Source: Bartonella melophagi K-2C (GTDB lineage: Bacteria > Pseudomonadota > Alphaproteobacteria > Rhizobiales > Rhizobiaceae). From it: a stretch of DNA of 64,000 nt. The notes beneath the pieces were generated by a model. It did no database searches and was not told the DNA's origin. It saw only the letters and a list, made by a program, of their open reading frames with translations. The stretch covers positions 118,759 to 182,758 of the forward strand of contig NZ_JH725084.1 in assembly GCF_000278255.1 (NCBI RefSeq), read 5' to 3'. Both the position numbers and the translations under genes were made by a program. This document shows positions 19,955 to 29,746 of this stretch, one piece after another. The first letter of the stretch is position 1, and each line of letters begins with the position of its first letter.

Positions 19955-21211
19955 TCACTGTTTTCTGAGAAGAGAGAGAACTTGGTGACTTGGGTATCCA
20001 TTAGCTTCTAAGCCATGGCGCAGTTGAAAAGATTTAATGGCTTGTTTGGAAGCTGTACCAATTTTACCATCAATTTCTCCTTTATAATCTCCAAGTGCAG
20101 CTAAGCGAGATTGCAGCTCTAAACGTTCTTGGAAAGTAATAGGTTTGAATGGTCGGTTCCAATCTTGCATTAATCCAGGGTGTCCAGCGATACGATTAGC
20201 AAGGAGAGCAACGGCAAAAGCATAACGATCTGCATTATTGTAACGTTTAATAACAAAGAAATTTTTTGTTACCAAAAATATAGGTCCCTCTGGCCCATCG
20301 GGAAATTTCAATATTGCAAGTTGAGAAGAAGAAGGAAAAGGTTGCCCGTGTGCATGGCGAACACCTAGCTTTGCCCATTGTTCAAAGGAAAGCCAATCTT
20401 CAGGGAGTTTTTTTCGATGTGGCAATTTAACTTCAACACCCCAAGGGAGGTCAGATTGCCATCCATTCATGTGAAGAAGATTAGCAGCGGTAGCAAGTGC
20501 ATCTGGAATTGATGTCCAAATATTACAGCGTCCATCTCCGTCCATGTCAACACCATAAGCAAGATAACTCGTTGGGATAAATTGAGTGTGCCCTAATGCG
20601 CCGGCCCAAGATCCAATGAGCTGAGAACGATGAATGCCACTGCTTTGTAAAATTTTCATTGCAGCAATAAGTTGTGTGTGCGCATATTTTTTACGTTTTT
20701 GGTCTGCGTAAGCTAAAGTTGCAAGTGAACGGATGACGTCATGCATCACATTTTTGTTTTGCAAAACTTTTCCATAGCTACTTTCTATAGACCAAATAGC
20801 GAGGAGAATATTGCGGTTAACACCGAAACGTTTTTCAATTTTGGAAAGCCATGGTTCCCATTTTTTGGCGTGGTTTTGTCCTTCCACAATGGCGATATTA
20901 TGAACACGATTGTCAAAATAGCTCCATGGGGAATCAATAAATTCTGGTTGATACGCCGCTTTTTGTAAAACTGCTGGGTCAATTGCTTCAACAGTTTTAA
21001 AAGCCATATCAAATGTAGTTGATGAGATATTGTTGGCTAAAGCTATTTTTTTAAATTCGTTAATCCAGTTTTTAAAATCACGCTCAGTGTGTGCAAATAA
21101 AAAAAAAGGCGTTGAAAAAGCCAAAAGAGTAGAGATTACACCAATGATAAAGGCTCTGCGATTTATTAATTTCTTTGAAGAAGAAAATAGATTCAGTGTT
21201 ATTGGGTTCAT
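19955..21211 (-). CDS. Lytic murein transglycosylase, MltB-like with peptidoglycan-binding domain
   Basis: Exported enzyme that cleaves the glycan strand of peptidoglycan to 1,6-anhydro-muropeptides. The 418-residue product has an N-terminal signal segment (after NRRAFIIG, hydrophobic to ~40), an SLT_2/MltB domain (about 45-340) with the catalytic Glu in LAIWSIESSYG, and motifs GSWAGALGHTQFIPTSY and DMDGDG. A PG_binding_1 domain ends the protein (about 355-415, with LGDYKGEIDGKIG and AIKSFQ). This domain order is typical of alphaproteobacterial MltB homologues. The gene stands alone, divergent from galU. Confidence 0.92.
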   Translation of the reverse strand: MNPITLNLFSSSKKLINRRAFIIGVISTLLAFSTPFFLFAHTERDFKNWINEFKKIALANNISSTTFDMAFKTVEAIDPAVLQKAAYQPEFIDSPWSYFDNRVHNIAIVEGQNHAKKWEPWLSKIEKRFGVNRNILLAIWSIESSYGKVLQNKNVMHDVIRSLATLAYADQKRKKYAHTQLIAAMKILQSSGIHRSQLIGSWAGALGHTQFIPTSYLAYGVDMDGDGRCNIWTSIPDALATAANLLHMNGWQSDLPWGVEVKLPHRKKLPEDWLSFEQWAKLGVRHAHGQPFPSSSQLAILKFPDGPEGPIFLVTKNFFVIKRYNNADRYAFAVALLANRIAGHPGLMQDWNRPFKPITFQERLELQSRLAALGDYKGEIDGKIGTASKQAIKSFQLRHGLEANGYPSHQVLSLLRKQ

Positions 21212-21481
21212 CTTTTTGTTACTGCCGATTTTAGAATACTTTAGTGTGAAGTAATTTCGTTTTTTGTATTTGGTTTGTAAAGTATACTACCCAGCTAAAT
21301 CGAAAAACTTTGAAAAAGTATTCTGATTATTTAACTATTCGTATCTTTTATTATAACTAATTTTTATGATAATCCAACCAAAACAGTGAAGCATCTTTTT
21401 AGCATTTTAGTTAAAACACGGTGATACATTAAATCAGAAAGCTATATAGCAAACGCTATATTCATAATCAGGAGAGTAAGT

Positions 21482-22366
21482 GTGCGTAAAATCCGGAAGG
21501 CAGTATTTCCCGTAGCAGGTCTTGGTACTCGTTTTCTTCCAGCGACGAAAACAGTTCCTAAGGAAATGCTGACTGTTGTTGATAAACCTATTATTCAATA
21601 TGTTGTAGATGAAGCACGTGAAGCGGGCATTGAGCATCTTATTTTTGTTACTGGACGCAATAAAGCAGTGATTGAAGATTATTTTGATGTGCAAGTTGAA
21701 TTATATACAGTACTTACTGAACGTGGCAAAAAAGAAGAACTTAAGCATTTACAAGATTTGCAGCCGCAACCTGGCATGACTTCTTTTACTCGACAACAAC
21801 AATCTTTAGGTCTTGGGCATGCTCTCTGGTGTGCACGTGAGTTAGTTGGCAAAGAACCTTTTGCTTTATTATTACCAGATATGTTGATACAGGCTAAAAA
21901 GAATTGCCTTTCTGAAATGATCTACCTTTATGAAAAAACGGGTGGAGGAAATATTATTTCTGTTCAAGAATGTAATCTTGAAGACGTTCATAAATATGGT
22001 ATTGTCGGCAAGGGTAAACAAATTGCAAATGGTTTTGAAATCACAAAAATGGTAGAGAAACCAGAAAAAGAAACGGCTCCATCTAATTTATACATTAATG
22101 GACGTTATATTTTACAACCAGAAATTTTTGATATTCTTTCCAATCAAGAACGAGGGGCAGAAAATGAAATTCAGTTGACAGATGCTATGGTGCGGCTTTC
22201 AAATGAGCAAGCTTTTTTTGGTTTCCAGTTAGATGGATATACTTTTGATTGTGGTTCTACAACTGGTTTTATTGAAGCCAATGTTGCGTTTGCTTTAGCG
22301 CGTGCTGATATGCATCAGCATGTTTCTGTTTCATTGAAAAACTTACTTGAAACGATGAAAGCTTAA
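21482..22366 (+). CDS. galU: UTP-glucose-1-phosphate uridylyltransferase
   Basis: GalU makes UDP-glucose from UTP and glucose-1-phosphate for lipopolysaccharide and other glycans. The nucleotide motif AGLGTRFLPATKTVPKEML lies at the N-terminus, VDKPIIQYVVDEA follows, then LPDML and the sugar-binding stretch MVEKPEKE with NGRYIL. The length of 294 residues is normal. The start codon is GTG (21482), preceded by AGGAGAG at ideal spacing. Next to it lies kdsD, another supplier of LPS precursors, 45 bases downstream, so the two may be cotranscribed. Confidence 0.95.
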   Translation: MRKIRKAVFPVAGLGTRFLPATKTVPKEMLTVVDKPIIQYVVDEAREAGIEHLIFVTGRNKAVIEDYFDVQVELYTVLTERGKKEELKHLQDLQPQPGMTSFTRQQQSLGLGHALWCARELVGKEPFALLLPDMLIQAKKNCLSEMIYLYEKTGGGNIISVQECNLEDVHKYGIVGKGKQIANGFEITKMVEKPEKETAPSNLYINGRYILQPEIFDILSNQERGAENEIQLTDAMVRLSNEQAFFGFQLDGYTFDCGSTTGFIEANVAFALARADMHQHVSVSLKNLLETMKA

Positions 22367-22411
22367 AAATTATATAGATCTCTGTTTTGATTTCATTTAT
22401 TAAACTTAGTT

Positions 22412-23407
22412 ATGATAATAGGGTCTTCTAATATGTTGGCTTTACAAGGTGCAATTACATCGGCACTTAAAACTATTTCTCGCGAAAAACAAGGGCTTGA
22501 AGCTCTTGAGAAAGCTCTTTTAAGCTATCTTTCAGATTCTTTTAAAAAAGCTGTTCAAACCATTAGTAATGCCCAGGGTCATGTGGTGATTACTGGTCTT
22601 GGTAAGAGTGGTCATATAGGAACAAAAATTGCTGCGACTTTAGCCTCAACGGGGACGCCTGCCTTTTTTGTGCATGCTGCAGAAGCTAATCATGGTGATC
22701 TTGGTATGATTAGTTCTGATGATGTTATTCTTGCTTTGTCATGGTCAGGTGAAACTATGGAGTTAAGCGGCATTATAAACCATGCTGCGCGTTTTCGTAT
22801 CCCACTTATTGCAATAACATCTGGCGAGCACTCTGTATTAGGGCGAAAAGCTGATATTGTATTATTATTACCAAAGGTGGAAGAGGCTTGTCCTCATGGA
22901 CTTGCTCCGACAACTTCCACAGTTATGCAATTGGCAATGGGTGATGCATTAGCTGTTGCTCTTTTAGAAAGGCATGACTTTAGCGCAATAGATTTTAAAA
23001 TTTATCATCCTGGTGGTTCGCTTGGTGCAAACTTTAAATATGTACGCGATATTATGCATCAAGGTGATAGTCTTCCTTTGATTATACAGGGCGCACCTAT
23101 GACTGAAGCTGTAAATATTTTGGTTGAAAAACATTTTGGTTGTGTTGGTATTATAAACCAAAAAGGTGAGTTAATTGGAATTGTAACAGATGGCGATCTT
23201 GCACGTAATATTCACTGTGATTTATCAAAATTCAATGTTGATGAGGTAATGACAAAGGATCCTAAAATTGTAAACCCAGATACACTTATTGGTGCTGCGA
23301 CAGCTTTTATTAATGATCATCAGATTGGTGCTTTTTTTGTTATTGAAGATAAAAAACCCGTAGGGATTGTTCATTTTCATGATCTTTTGCGTATTGGTGC
23401 TGTTTGA
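22412..23407 (+). CDS. kdsD: Arabinose-5-phosphate isomerase (KpsF/GutQ family)
   Basis: KdsD interconverts ribulose-5-phosphate and arabinose-5-phosphate, the first committed step to KDO of lipopolysaccharide. The SIS domain covers residues ~45-180 (GLGKSGHIGTKIAATLASTG, split by position here, then HAAEANHGDLGM and SWSGET). Two CBS domains follow (about 215-330, with GIVTDGDLARN). The protein has 331 residues from ATG 22412; ATG 22433 (MLALQGA) is an alternative, as neither has a strong ribosome-binding site. galU lies directly upstream. Confidence 0.93.
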   Translation: MIIGSSNMLALQGAITSALKTISREKQGLEALEKALLSYLSDSFKKAVQTISNAQGHVVITGLGKSGHIGTKIAATLASTGTPAFFVHAAEANHGDLGMISSDDVILALSWSGETMELSGIINHAARFRIPLIAITSGEHSVLGRKADIVLLLPKVEEACPHGLAPTTSTVMQLAMGDALAVALLERHDFSAIDFKIYHPGGSLGANFKYVRDIMHQGDSLPLIIQGAPMTEAVNILVEKHFGCVGIINQKGELIGIVTDGDLARNIHCDLSKFNVDEVMTKDPKIVNPDTLIGAATAFINDHQIGAFFVIEDKKPVGIVHFHDLLRIGAV

Positions 23408-23585
23408 GTAATAGGTGCCGATATCAGGTGAAATTTTCTGTTAAGGTATCGTTGTCAAAGGACTGTTGTTTACGTATCTTAAGGTTGTATAGCAAGTTTA
23501 TCAGCGAGATAACATGTTAATGTTTACATTAATTCTCAAGCTCTATTAGGAAGAGGAATTACAATTTCTTATGAGTTTATTTTGT

Positions 23586-23620
23586 AAATTTAAATAAAAT
23601 TTTGACTTTCATTTAAATTT
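23586..23620. repeat. AT-only inverted repeat at the omp10 stop
   Basis: AAATTTAAAT (23586-23595) and ATTTAAATTT (23611-23620) are exact complements around a 15-base loop, between the convergent ends of kdsD and omp10. It may help termination but has no GC in the stem, so it is weak. A second small palindrome, TTAATGT-TT-ACATTAA, lies at 23517-23532. Confidence 0.3.
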
Positions 23621-23996
23621 GGCGGTTGAGAAAAAATTGTAATCCAGTACTTGATGTGCAGAAAAGCTGCATTGTGTCATTTGATAACCTACAATCAGCT
23701 CTAGATATAGTTCCACGGAGAATTGAGCGTATTTCAATTTCTACATGTTGGGCATTAACGTAATTGTAAGTGCCTTCTGATAATTTTTCTTTTGTGTCTG
23801 CTGCTCGTGTTTCAAAAGTGCCATTGCGGAAAGAAGAAATAATACCGTTTTTATCAATCCATTCACCATCAATTCCAGTTGATATATTTTCTACAGTTGA
23901 GTGTTCTCCATAATAGTGTGGAAGGCTGCAGGCTCCTATCGCCAAAATAGTAATTGTAAGACATAAAATGCGGCAGATATGTTGCATTTGTTTCAC
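23613..23996 (-). CDS. omp10: Omp10-like outer-membrane lipoprotein
   Basis: Small lipoprotein of 127 residues. It has a lipoprotein signal ending LAIGAC, with Cys 23 the likely lipidation site. The mature part contains GIDGEWIDKNGIISSFRNGTFETR (residues ~42-65), KLSEGTYNY, IRSILRGT and a C-terminal Cys pair (DCRLS, LFCTSS). This closely fits what I know of the Brucella lipoprotein Omp10, an outer-membrane antigen of unknown biochemical role. It stands alone, convergent with kdsD. A 10-bp AT-only inverted repeat (23586-23595/23611-23620) spans its stop codon. Confidence 0.82.
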   Translation of the reverse strand: MKQMQHICRILCLTITILAIGACSLPHYYGEHSTVENISTGIDGEWIDKNGIISSFRNGTFETRAADTKEKLSEGTYNYVNAQHVEIEIRSILRGTISRADCRLSNDTMQLFCTSSTGLQFFLNRQI

Positions 23997-24251
23997 TCTA
24001 TTTATTTTATGTTGCTTTTCAATTATTTATAATAAACTTAAGATTATTATTAAGTTACTTTATTAATTAATATTGAGGCTTTTGCTGAAAAATAATGAAA
24101 AAGCAAAGAATTGGAAAAAATATCTTAATGTTGTTAATTATTAAAATAATAAATTTAACACGCGCGATACAAAAGGTAAAATATTTTTTATGATTTACAT
24201 AATTCTCAATATTAATATTGTTTAGTAGTCTCAGAGGGAGATTATTAAATT

Positions 24252-25664
24252 ATGATTGGCCCTATTCTTGTTGCGAGTGAAGACCACGGAAAGCGTATAG
24301 AGTTTTCTACTATGCTCCGAGATCTTGGTTATCGTGTCATTGAAGCAGAAAATAGCTTACGTACGATCGATCTTTTACATAGACGTAAAAATGTCATGCT
24401 TGCATTGCTTGATGTTGTTATGAGTGATTTAAGTATAAGTGATTTGATTACGACAATTAGAGCTGTTGGAGTTTCTGTTCCTATTATTGTTATAGCAAAG
24501 CAAGATAATCAAGAATCACTTCAAAAAGCTTTAAGAGCTGGAGCTGTTGATTATTGGATTTATCCGGTTACACCACTACGATTGAGAATTACATTGAATA
24601 ATCTTTCACATACTTCTGCGTTAGAACGTGAAGTTTATTATATCCAACGACGAAATAAAAATTATTTACGATTTTCTGATCTCTATACAAAAAGCAGTGT
24701 CATGCAAGCGGTTTTAGAACAATCGAAAAGTACAGCTATTTCCCCTCAGAATCTTTTGATAAAAGGTGAAATAGGAACTGGTCGTGAAACGTTAGCGCGC
24801 ATTATTCACTGTGAAAGCTTATTTTCAAAAGGGCCTTTTGTTCGTTTCCAATGTTCACCTGTTGTTGATCCAGAGCAAGAAAAACATATATGGTTTAAAG
24901 AATTTTTACCACTAGTTTATTCTCTTGAAAAGGGAACTCTTTGCCTTTGTGATATTGATCGACTCGAGCCCATACAGCAAAAACGTTTTGCACATTACCT
25001 TAAAGAGAGAGAAGAAGCTATAAAGAATAAACAGCCTCCTTTTCGCATTATTGCCATATCAACATCACAACTTGAGGATCTAGTTAAAGATGATATTTTT
25101 TTTCATGGTTTATTTGAACAGTTTTCCCAATTATGTATCAATGTTCCCACTTTGCGAGAATTGAGAGATGATCTTCCAGAAATTTCTCAGCGTTTGATTG
25201 ATCATATCATTACTGAAACAGGACGATCACATATACATGGTTTGTCGGGGTCAGCTATTTCATTACTTATGCAATATGATTGGCCTGGTAACCATAGTGA
25301 ACTAGAAAATTTATTATTTCGCGCAGTTTTACTCAGTGAAGGGCCTTTGTTAACTGTTCGCGATTTTCCACAATTAATGGGAAGTTCATTACTTGGTGTT
25401 CCAAGTATTATGTATAATCATGTTCAAGAACATTCTGAAAAAAAGTCTATACAATTTTTAAATTCTGAAGGACATGTCCGTACCTTTGCGGATATGGAGC
25501 GCGATATTATTGAAAAGGCAGTTAAACATTATAAGAGACGTATGAGTGAGGTTTCTCGCCGTCTTTGTATAGGGCGTTCTACACTTTATCGTAAAATAGA
25601 AGAATACGAGGGTGACAAACAGTCAAAAATAGAAGGAAAATCTATAATAAATTTCCATTCATAA
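24252..25664 (+). CDS. NtrC-family response regulator with degenerate AAA+ domain
   Basis: The 470-residue protein keeps the NtrC layout: receiver (residues ~4-120), AAA+ (about 145-370) and a Fis-type helix-turn-helix at the C-terminus (about 430-455, EVSRRLCIGRSTLYRKIEEY). Key residues are changed. The receiver keeps Asp54 and the acidic pair Glu10-Asp11, but the conserved Lys is Tyr104 (WIYPVTP). The Walker A lysine is Arg178 (GEIGTGRET), Walker B reads GTLCLCDID, and no GAFTGA loop for sigma-54 contact is present. It probably binds DNA but does not activate sigma-54. The nearest genes are unrelated, and the target is unknown. Confidence 0.85.
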   Translation: MIGPILVASEDHGKRIEFSTMLRDLGYRVIEAENSLRTIDLLHRRKNVMLALLDVVMSDLSISDLITTIRAVGVSVPIIVIAKQDNQESLQKALRAGAVDYWIYPVTPLRLRITLNNLSHTSALEREVYYIQRRNKNYLRFSDLYTKSSVMQAVLEQSKSTAISPQNLLIKGEIGTGRETLARIIHCESLFSKGPFVRFQCSPVVDPEQEKHIWFKEFLPLVYSLEKGTLCLCDIDRLEPIQQKRFAHYLKEREEAIKNKQPPFRIIAISTSQLEDLVKDDIFFHGLFEQFSQLCINVPTLRELRDDLPEISQRLIDHIITETGRSHIHGLSGSAISLLMQYDWPGNHSELENLLFRAVLLSEGPLLTVRDFPQLMGSSLLGVPSIMYNHVQEHSEKKSIQFLNSEGHVRTFADMERDIIEKAVKHYKRRMSEVSRRLCIGRSTLYRKIEEYEGDKQSKIEGKSIINFHS

Positions 25665-26046
25665 GAATTACTGCTTTTCATAGTAATAATATGAAGAGCT
25701 CTGTTTTTTCTGAAGTACTGTTTACGATATAACTGACTAGATTTGAAGTGATTTTTCAATCAATGTTTAATAAATATGAAATTTTATTTGAGGATATTCT
25801 CATTAGCTTTATTGCTTAAAGCTTGTGGTATTGAAGTTAAGGCTGCATTTACAATAATAAACAGACATTTCATGTTCTCGCACGTCGGAGGCAGAATTTT
25901 AGAATCACTGATGTGGTAGGTTATATTTTTTCAAGTAAATAATAAGATTCTACATTATATTAATTGAATGATAAGAACGTTGATTTTAGTGTTAGAGTAC
26001 GTATTTATGAGTGTGCAATAGCTTTTAAAGTAGAAAGTGTATCACT
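25665..26046. other. Intergenic region with a possible gene remnant
   Basis: About 380 bases before the phospholipase D-family gene. A 47-residue frame at 25776-25919 begins with a signal-peptide-like stretch (MKFYLRIFSLALLLKAC) and then stops. It lacks a good ribosome-binding site. It may be the 5' end of a lost exported protein. Nothing else was recognised. Confidence 0.4.
25776..25919 (+). pseudogene. Possible 5' remnant of an exported protein gene
   Basis: Open frame of 47 codons with a basic residue, a hydrophobic core and ACGIEVKAA like a secretion signal, then TIINRHF and an early stop. No Shine-Dalgarno sequence is visible. The ancestral family cannot be named with confidence. It could equally be a chance frame. 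Confidence 0.2.
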
Positions 26047-27618
26047 TTGATTCTGTTAAATATTATTATCGGATCTATTATCTTTTTTACTACAGCATTT
26101 ATGTTGGCAATTTACGCTTATGGCTGTTTTACCAAAAGTACGATAAAGGAGTATTCTTATGCGTTTAATGTTGAGAAAGATGCGACCAAGCTTGATCGTA
26201 TAGTGAGTCGATTAGCAAAAGAGACGAATGGATTAGGAGTCGACAAAGATGCTCTTTCACTCATTACTAGCAATTTAGATGCGTTTTGTGTTCGTACAAT
26301 GGCAGCGGCACAGGCTGAGCGCAGTCTTGATCTGATGTATTATATTTGGGACGATGATTTAACAGGGCGTTTATTACTTAGCGAAGTGATGGAAGCGGCT
26401 GATCGTGGTGTGCGCGTGCGTCTTCTTTTGGATGATATTAATGCTCAGGGACGTGATCCAGCTTATATTGCACTTAATAAACATCCTTATATTGAAGTTA
26501 GAATGTTTAATCCAGGGCGAGCGCGCAGTGGTGGTTTACGTCGCGGTCTAGAGATTATATTGCGGGCACTTGTTGTAACACGCAGAATGCATAATAAAGC
26601 TTTTATTGTAGATGGACGGGCAGCTTTTGTAGGAGGACGCAATATTGCAGATTCTTATTTTGATGCAGGTAAGGAGGCAAGTTTCCGAGATCTAGATCTG
26701 ATATTAATTGGTCCATCGGTTAAAAAAGTAGAAACTATCTTTGATGATTTTTGGAATAGTCCTGTAGTTTTACCAATTCATGCTTTAGTCGTTCCAAAAA
26801 TTACAAATAACCTTGATGATTGGAAAGATAAATTGCAAAAATTTCGTCATTCCAAAGTCGCGAAAGTTTATTTAGATTATGTCAACAAATATATCAGTTT
26901 TGAATGTTTCATCCAAACGGGAAAGCGGTTATTTCTAGCAGATAAAGTTGAAGTTCTTTCTGATCCTCCAGAAAAAGCATTGGGCAAAAAAGTAGGCAAT
27001 TGGCTGATGGAGGTGCTCTCACAGGTTATTGAAGGTGCAAAAAAAACAGTCCAAATTACATCACCTTATTTTGTTCCCGGTAAAGCAGGCACACAGCATT
27101 TGAGCAGTTTGGTATCAAAAGGTGTTGATGTTAGAATTCTTACTAATTCTTTAGCGGCGACTGATGTGGTGGTGGTGCATAGTGGTTATGCACCTTATCG
27201 TAAAGCGTTATTGAAAAGTGGTGTTAAACTTTATGAATTAAAACCGGATGGAGATCCCCACCGGTTGTGGTTGTTTAGATCAAGTAAAGCAAGTTTACAT
27301 ACAAAAGCTTTTTTAATTGACCATAAGACTGCTTTTATTGGATCTTTAAATTTTGATCCTCGATCAGCTTCATTGAATACAGAAATGGGTATTCTTTTTG
27401 AATGTGCACCAATTACAGCTATGTTGGATTTGCTTTTTTTAGAGGAAACAACAGGTGAAATGAGTTATTGTTTACGTCTTGGGGATAATGATCGTATTTA
27501 TTGGGATTTTATTGAAAATGAAAAACAATATAGTATTGATTATGAACCAGAAAGCAGTTTTAGGCGTCGCGTATTTGCAAAGATAATGAGTTGGTTGCCA
27601 ATTGAATCACAATTATAG
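26047..27618 (+). CDS. Phospholipase D family protein (cardiolipin synthase-like)
   Basis: The 523-residue protein has one N-terminal membrane segment (residues ~3-25) and two HKD motifs of the PLD superfamily: HNKAFIVDGRAAFVGGRN near residue 182 and HTKAFLIDHKTAFIGSLN near residue 418, the latter followed by FDPRS. The two half-sites form one active centre that transfers phosphatidyl groups. The layout with an N-terminal membrane segment resembles cardiolipin synthases and PLDc_ybhO proteins of rhizobia; a nuclease or phospholipase role cannot be excluded. The start is TTG 26047, chosen to include the membrane segment; ATG 26101 would cut into it. Confidence 0.85.
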   Translation: MILLNIIIGSIIFFTTAFMLAIYAYGCFTKSTIKEYSYAFNVEKDATKLDRIVSRLAKETNGLGVDKDALSLITSNLDAFCVRTMAAAQAERSLDLMYYIWDDDLTGRLLLSEVMEAADRGVRVRLLLDDINAQGRDPAYIALNKHPYIEVRMFNPGRARSGGLRRGLEIILRALVVTRRMHNKAFIVDGRAAFVGGRNIADSYFDAGKEASFRDLDLILIGPSVKKVETIFDDFWNSPVVLPIHALVVPKITNNLDDWKDKLQKFRHSKVAKVYLDYVNKYISFECFIQTGKRLFLADKVEVLSDPPEKALGKKVGNWLMEVLSQVIEGAKKTVQITSPYFVPGKAGTQHLSSLVSKGVDVRILTNSLAATDVVVVHSGYAPYRKALLKSGVKLYELKPDGDPHRLWLFRSSKASLHTKAFLIDHKTAFIGSLNFDPRSASLNTEMGILFECAPITAMLDLLFLEETTGEMSYCLRLGDNDRIYWDFIENEKQYSIDYEPESSFRRRVFAKIMSWLPIESQL

Positions 27619-27769
27619 CTTATACAAGAATATATTAGAAAAAATATTTATTTTTCTTTTCATTTTGTTTGTAACATGGCATAATTGATTGCCAAATTCA
27701 CAGTACGTAAAAATTACAGCTGCATTTTATATTTATTTGCCAGTATTTTATTATTAAAGGAATTTGGCT

Positions 27770-29269
27770 ATGACAAAAATTGTTGAAACCAAAACAGGTG
27801 TATTGGCGCTTACCTTTGATGATGTACTTCTGCAACCTGGCCATTCGCTTGTTATGCCTAGCCAAGTGGATCTTAAAACACGTATTGCAGCTGATATTGA
27901 ATTGAATTTACCCTTACTTTCTGCCGCAATGGATACGGTGACAGAATCGCGTTTAGCAATTGCTATGGCTCAAGCTGGGGGTCTTGGTGTTATTCATCGC
28001 AACATGTCTCCTACAGAGCAAGCTGAAGAAGTCCGTCAAGTGAAAAAATTTGAATCCGGTATGGTTGTTAATCCGGTAACAATTGGGCCAGATGCGACTC
28101 TGGAAGAGGCAAAGAATTTAATGCGCTCTCATGGTATTTCAGGTATTCCTGTTGTTGAAAATGGAGCTAAGGGCGAAATTTCTGGTAAGCTGGTTGGTAT
28201 TTTAACCAATAGGGATGTGCGCTTTGCATCAGATCCAAAACAAAAAATCCGTGAATTAATGACGCATGAAAATTTAATCACAGTACGTGAAAATGTTCAA
28301 CTGGATGAAGCAAAGTGTCTTTTACATTATCACCGTATTGAAAAATTATTGGTTGTAGACGAGCAAAATCGCTGTGTTGGTTTAGTAACAGTCAAAGATA
28401 TTGAAAAAGCACGGTTACATCCGAATGCTACTAAAGATTCTCAAGGTCGTTTACGTGTTGCAGCTGCCAGTGGTGTAGGGGATAATGGAATTGAACGAGC
28501 TGAACGATTAGTTGATGCAGGCGTTGATGTATTGGTGATTGATACAGCTCATGGACATTCTCAGCGTGTGTTAGAAACGATTGAACGTATTAAAAAAATG
28601 GCACTTTCTACAACTATTATGGCTGGTAATGTAGCGACTGCGCAAGCAACACAAGCTTTAATTGATAATGGTGCAGATGCGGTAAAAGTTGGGATTGGGC
28701 CTGGCTCTATTTGTACAACGCGAATTGTTTCGGGTGTTGGTGTACCTCAGCTTTCAGCTATTATGGATGCTGTAGAAGTTGCTGATAAAGCAGGGATTCC
28801 CATTATTGCTGATGGTGGTATCAAAACTTCAGGTGATTTTGCTAAAGCTTTGGCAGGCGGAGCTTGTGCCGCTATGATTGGCTCTCTTTTAGCTGGTACA
28901 GATGAAAGTCCTGGAGAAGTTTATCTTTATCAGGGGCGTTCTTTTAAAGCTTATCGGGGGATGGGGTCTGTCGCTGCTATGGCAAGAGGATCGGCAGATC
29001 GTTATTTTCAAGCTGAGGTTCAGGATGAACTTAAACTAGTACCTGAAGGTGTTGAAGGGCAAGTTGCTTATAAAGGTCCTATAGCATCAGTTCTACACCA
29101 GCTGGCTGGTGGATTACGTGCTTCAATGGGCTATGTTGGAGCACAAAATTTAGTTGAATTTCGTAAAAAAGCAACATTTGTTCGTATTACAAATGCTGGC
29201 CTTTATGAAAGTCATACACATGATGTTTCTATTACGCGGGAAAGCCCAAATTATCGTGGTCCTGTTTGA
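27770..29269 (+). CDS. guaB: IMP dehydrogenase
   Basis: GuaB oxidises IMP to XMP with NAD+, the committed step of GMP synthesis. The 499-residue enzyme has the TIM barrel interrupted by a Bateman pair of CBS domains (about residues 95-215). The catalytic loop with the active cysteine is [13 protein letters not shown], and the flap has the Arg-Tyr motif DRYFQAE. Early [11 protein letters not shown] is the family start. ATG 27770 follows AAAGGAATTTGGCT; the TTG two codons upstream is rejected. guaA, the next enzyme of the pathway, lies about 3 kb downstream, separated by the usp pseudogene and a methyltransferase gene. Confidence 0.97.
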   Translation: MTKIVETKTGVLALTFDDVLLQPGHSLVMPSQVDLKTRIAADIELNLPLLSAAMDTVTESRLAIAMAQAGGLGVIHRNMSPTEQAEEVRQVKKFESGMVVNPVTIGPDATLEEAKNLMRSHGISGIPVVENGAKGEISGKLVGILTNRDVRFASDPKQKIRELMTHENLITVRENVQLDEAKCLLHYHRIEKLLVVDEQNRCVGLVTVKDIEKARLHPNATKDSQGRLRVAAASGVGDNGIERAERLVDAGVDVLVIDTAHGHSQRVLETIERIKKMALSTTIMAGNVATAQATQALIDNGADAVKVGIGPGSICTTRIVSGVGVPQLSAIMDAVEVADKAGIPIIADGGIKTSGDFAKALAGGACAAMIGSLLAGTDESPGEVYLYQGRSFKAYRGMGSVAAMARGSADRYFQAEVQDELKLVPEGVEGQVAYKGPIASVLHQLAGGLRASMGYVGAQNLVEFRKKATFVRITNAGLYESHTHDVSITRESPNYRGPV

Positions 29270-29438
29270 TAACTAAACTTGGCGTTATTTTTATATCAAT
29301 ACCACGAGTTTTTTTGAAAAAATGATATGATATCTATCATTTGTGTATAGCTGTGTATTGCGATTCCAAACTTACCAAAAGAAAGAATTGGGTGTTACTA
29401 TTCCAATTTCTTCTAGCGGTTATCTTAAAATTAGCTTT

Positions 29439-29579
29439 TCATATTTTTCCGTCTTGCTTTAATGCACAGTGGCGATCGCTAGCCTGATTACTTTGGACGG
29501 ATTTCTTTCTATTATGTGAAGACATTGTATTCTGGTTGCTTTTAGATGCAGCTATTTTTTCATTATTATGAGTATTCAT
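29439..29579 (-). CDS. Possible small polar protein (46 residues)
   Basis: On the minus strand AAGGAG (29585-29590) precedes ATG 29579 by five bases. The frame of 46 codons gives a hydrophilic peptide rich in Asn, Ser, Lys, Gln and His (MNTHNNEKIAASKSNQNTMS..., ending ALKQDGKI), with no membrane segment. I do not recognise it. The ribosome-binding site and the palindrome 20 bases upstream argue for a real gene; its small size and lack of a known family argue against. It is divergent in sense from guaB and lies downstream of the usp pseudogene on the same strand. Confidence 0.4.
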   Translation of the reverse strand: MNTHNNEKIAASKSNQNTMSSHNRKKSVQSNQASDRHCALKQDGKI

Positions 29580-29599
29580 TAATTCTCCTTTTTAACTAT

Positions 29600-29613
29600 C
29601 TGGCATATGCCAG
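29600..29613. promoter_or_regulatory. Perfect 14-bp palindrome upstream of the small ORF
   Basis: CTGGCATATGCCAG is fully self-complementary and sits 20 bases before the small ORF start, between a TATACT hexamer (minus strand, 29619-29624) and the ribosome-binding site. It would suit a dimeric repressor. No known regulator was matched. Confidence 0.45.
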
Positions 29614-29746
29614 CCAGTATAGAGGAACGGTTATATCAAATAGTAGTTCCGAGAATTTTTGAAAAAGTTTATCTATGCTTTGTTTGAAATGAGATAAATA
29701 TAGTGATGACAAAGAGTGTCCTAAATAAACAGTGTTTTTCATAATG

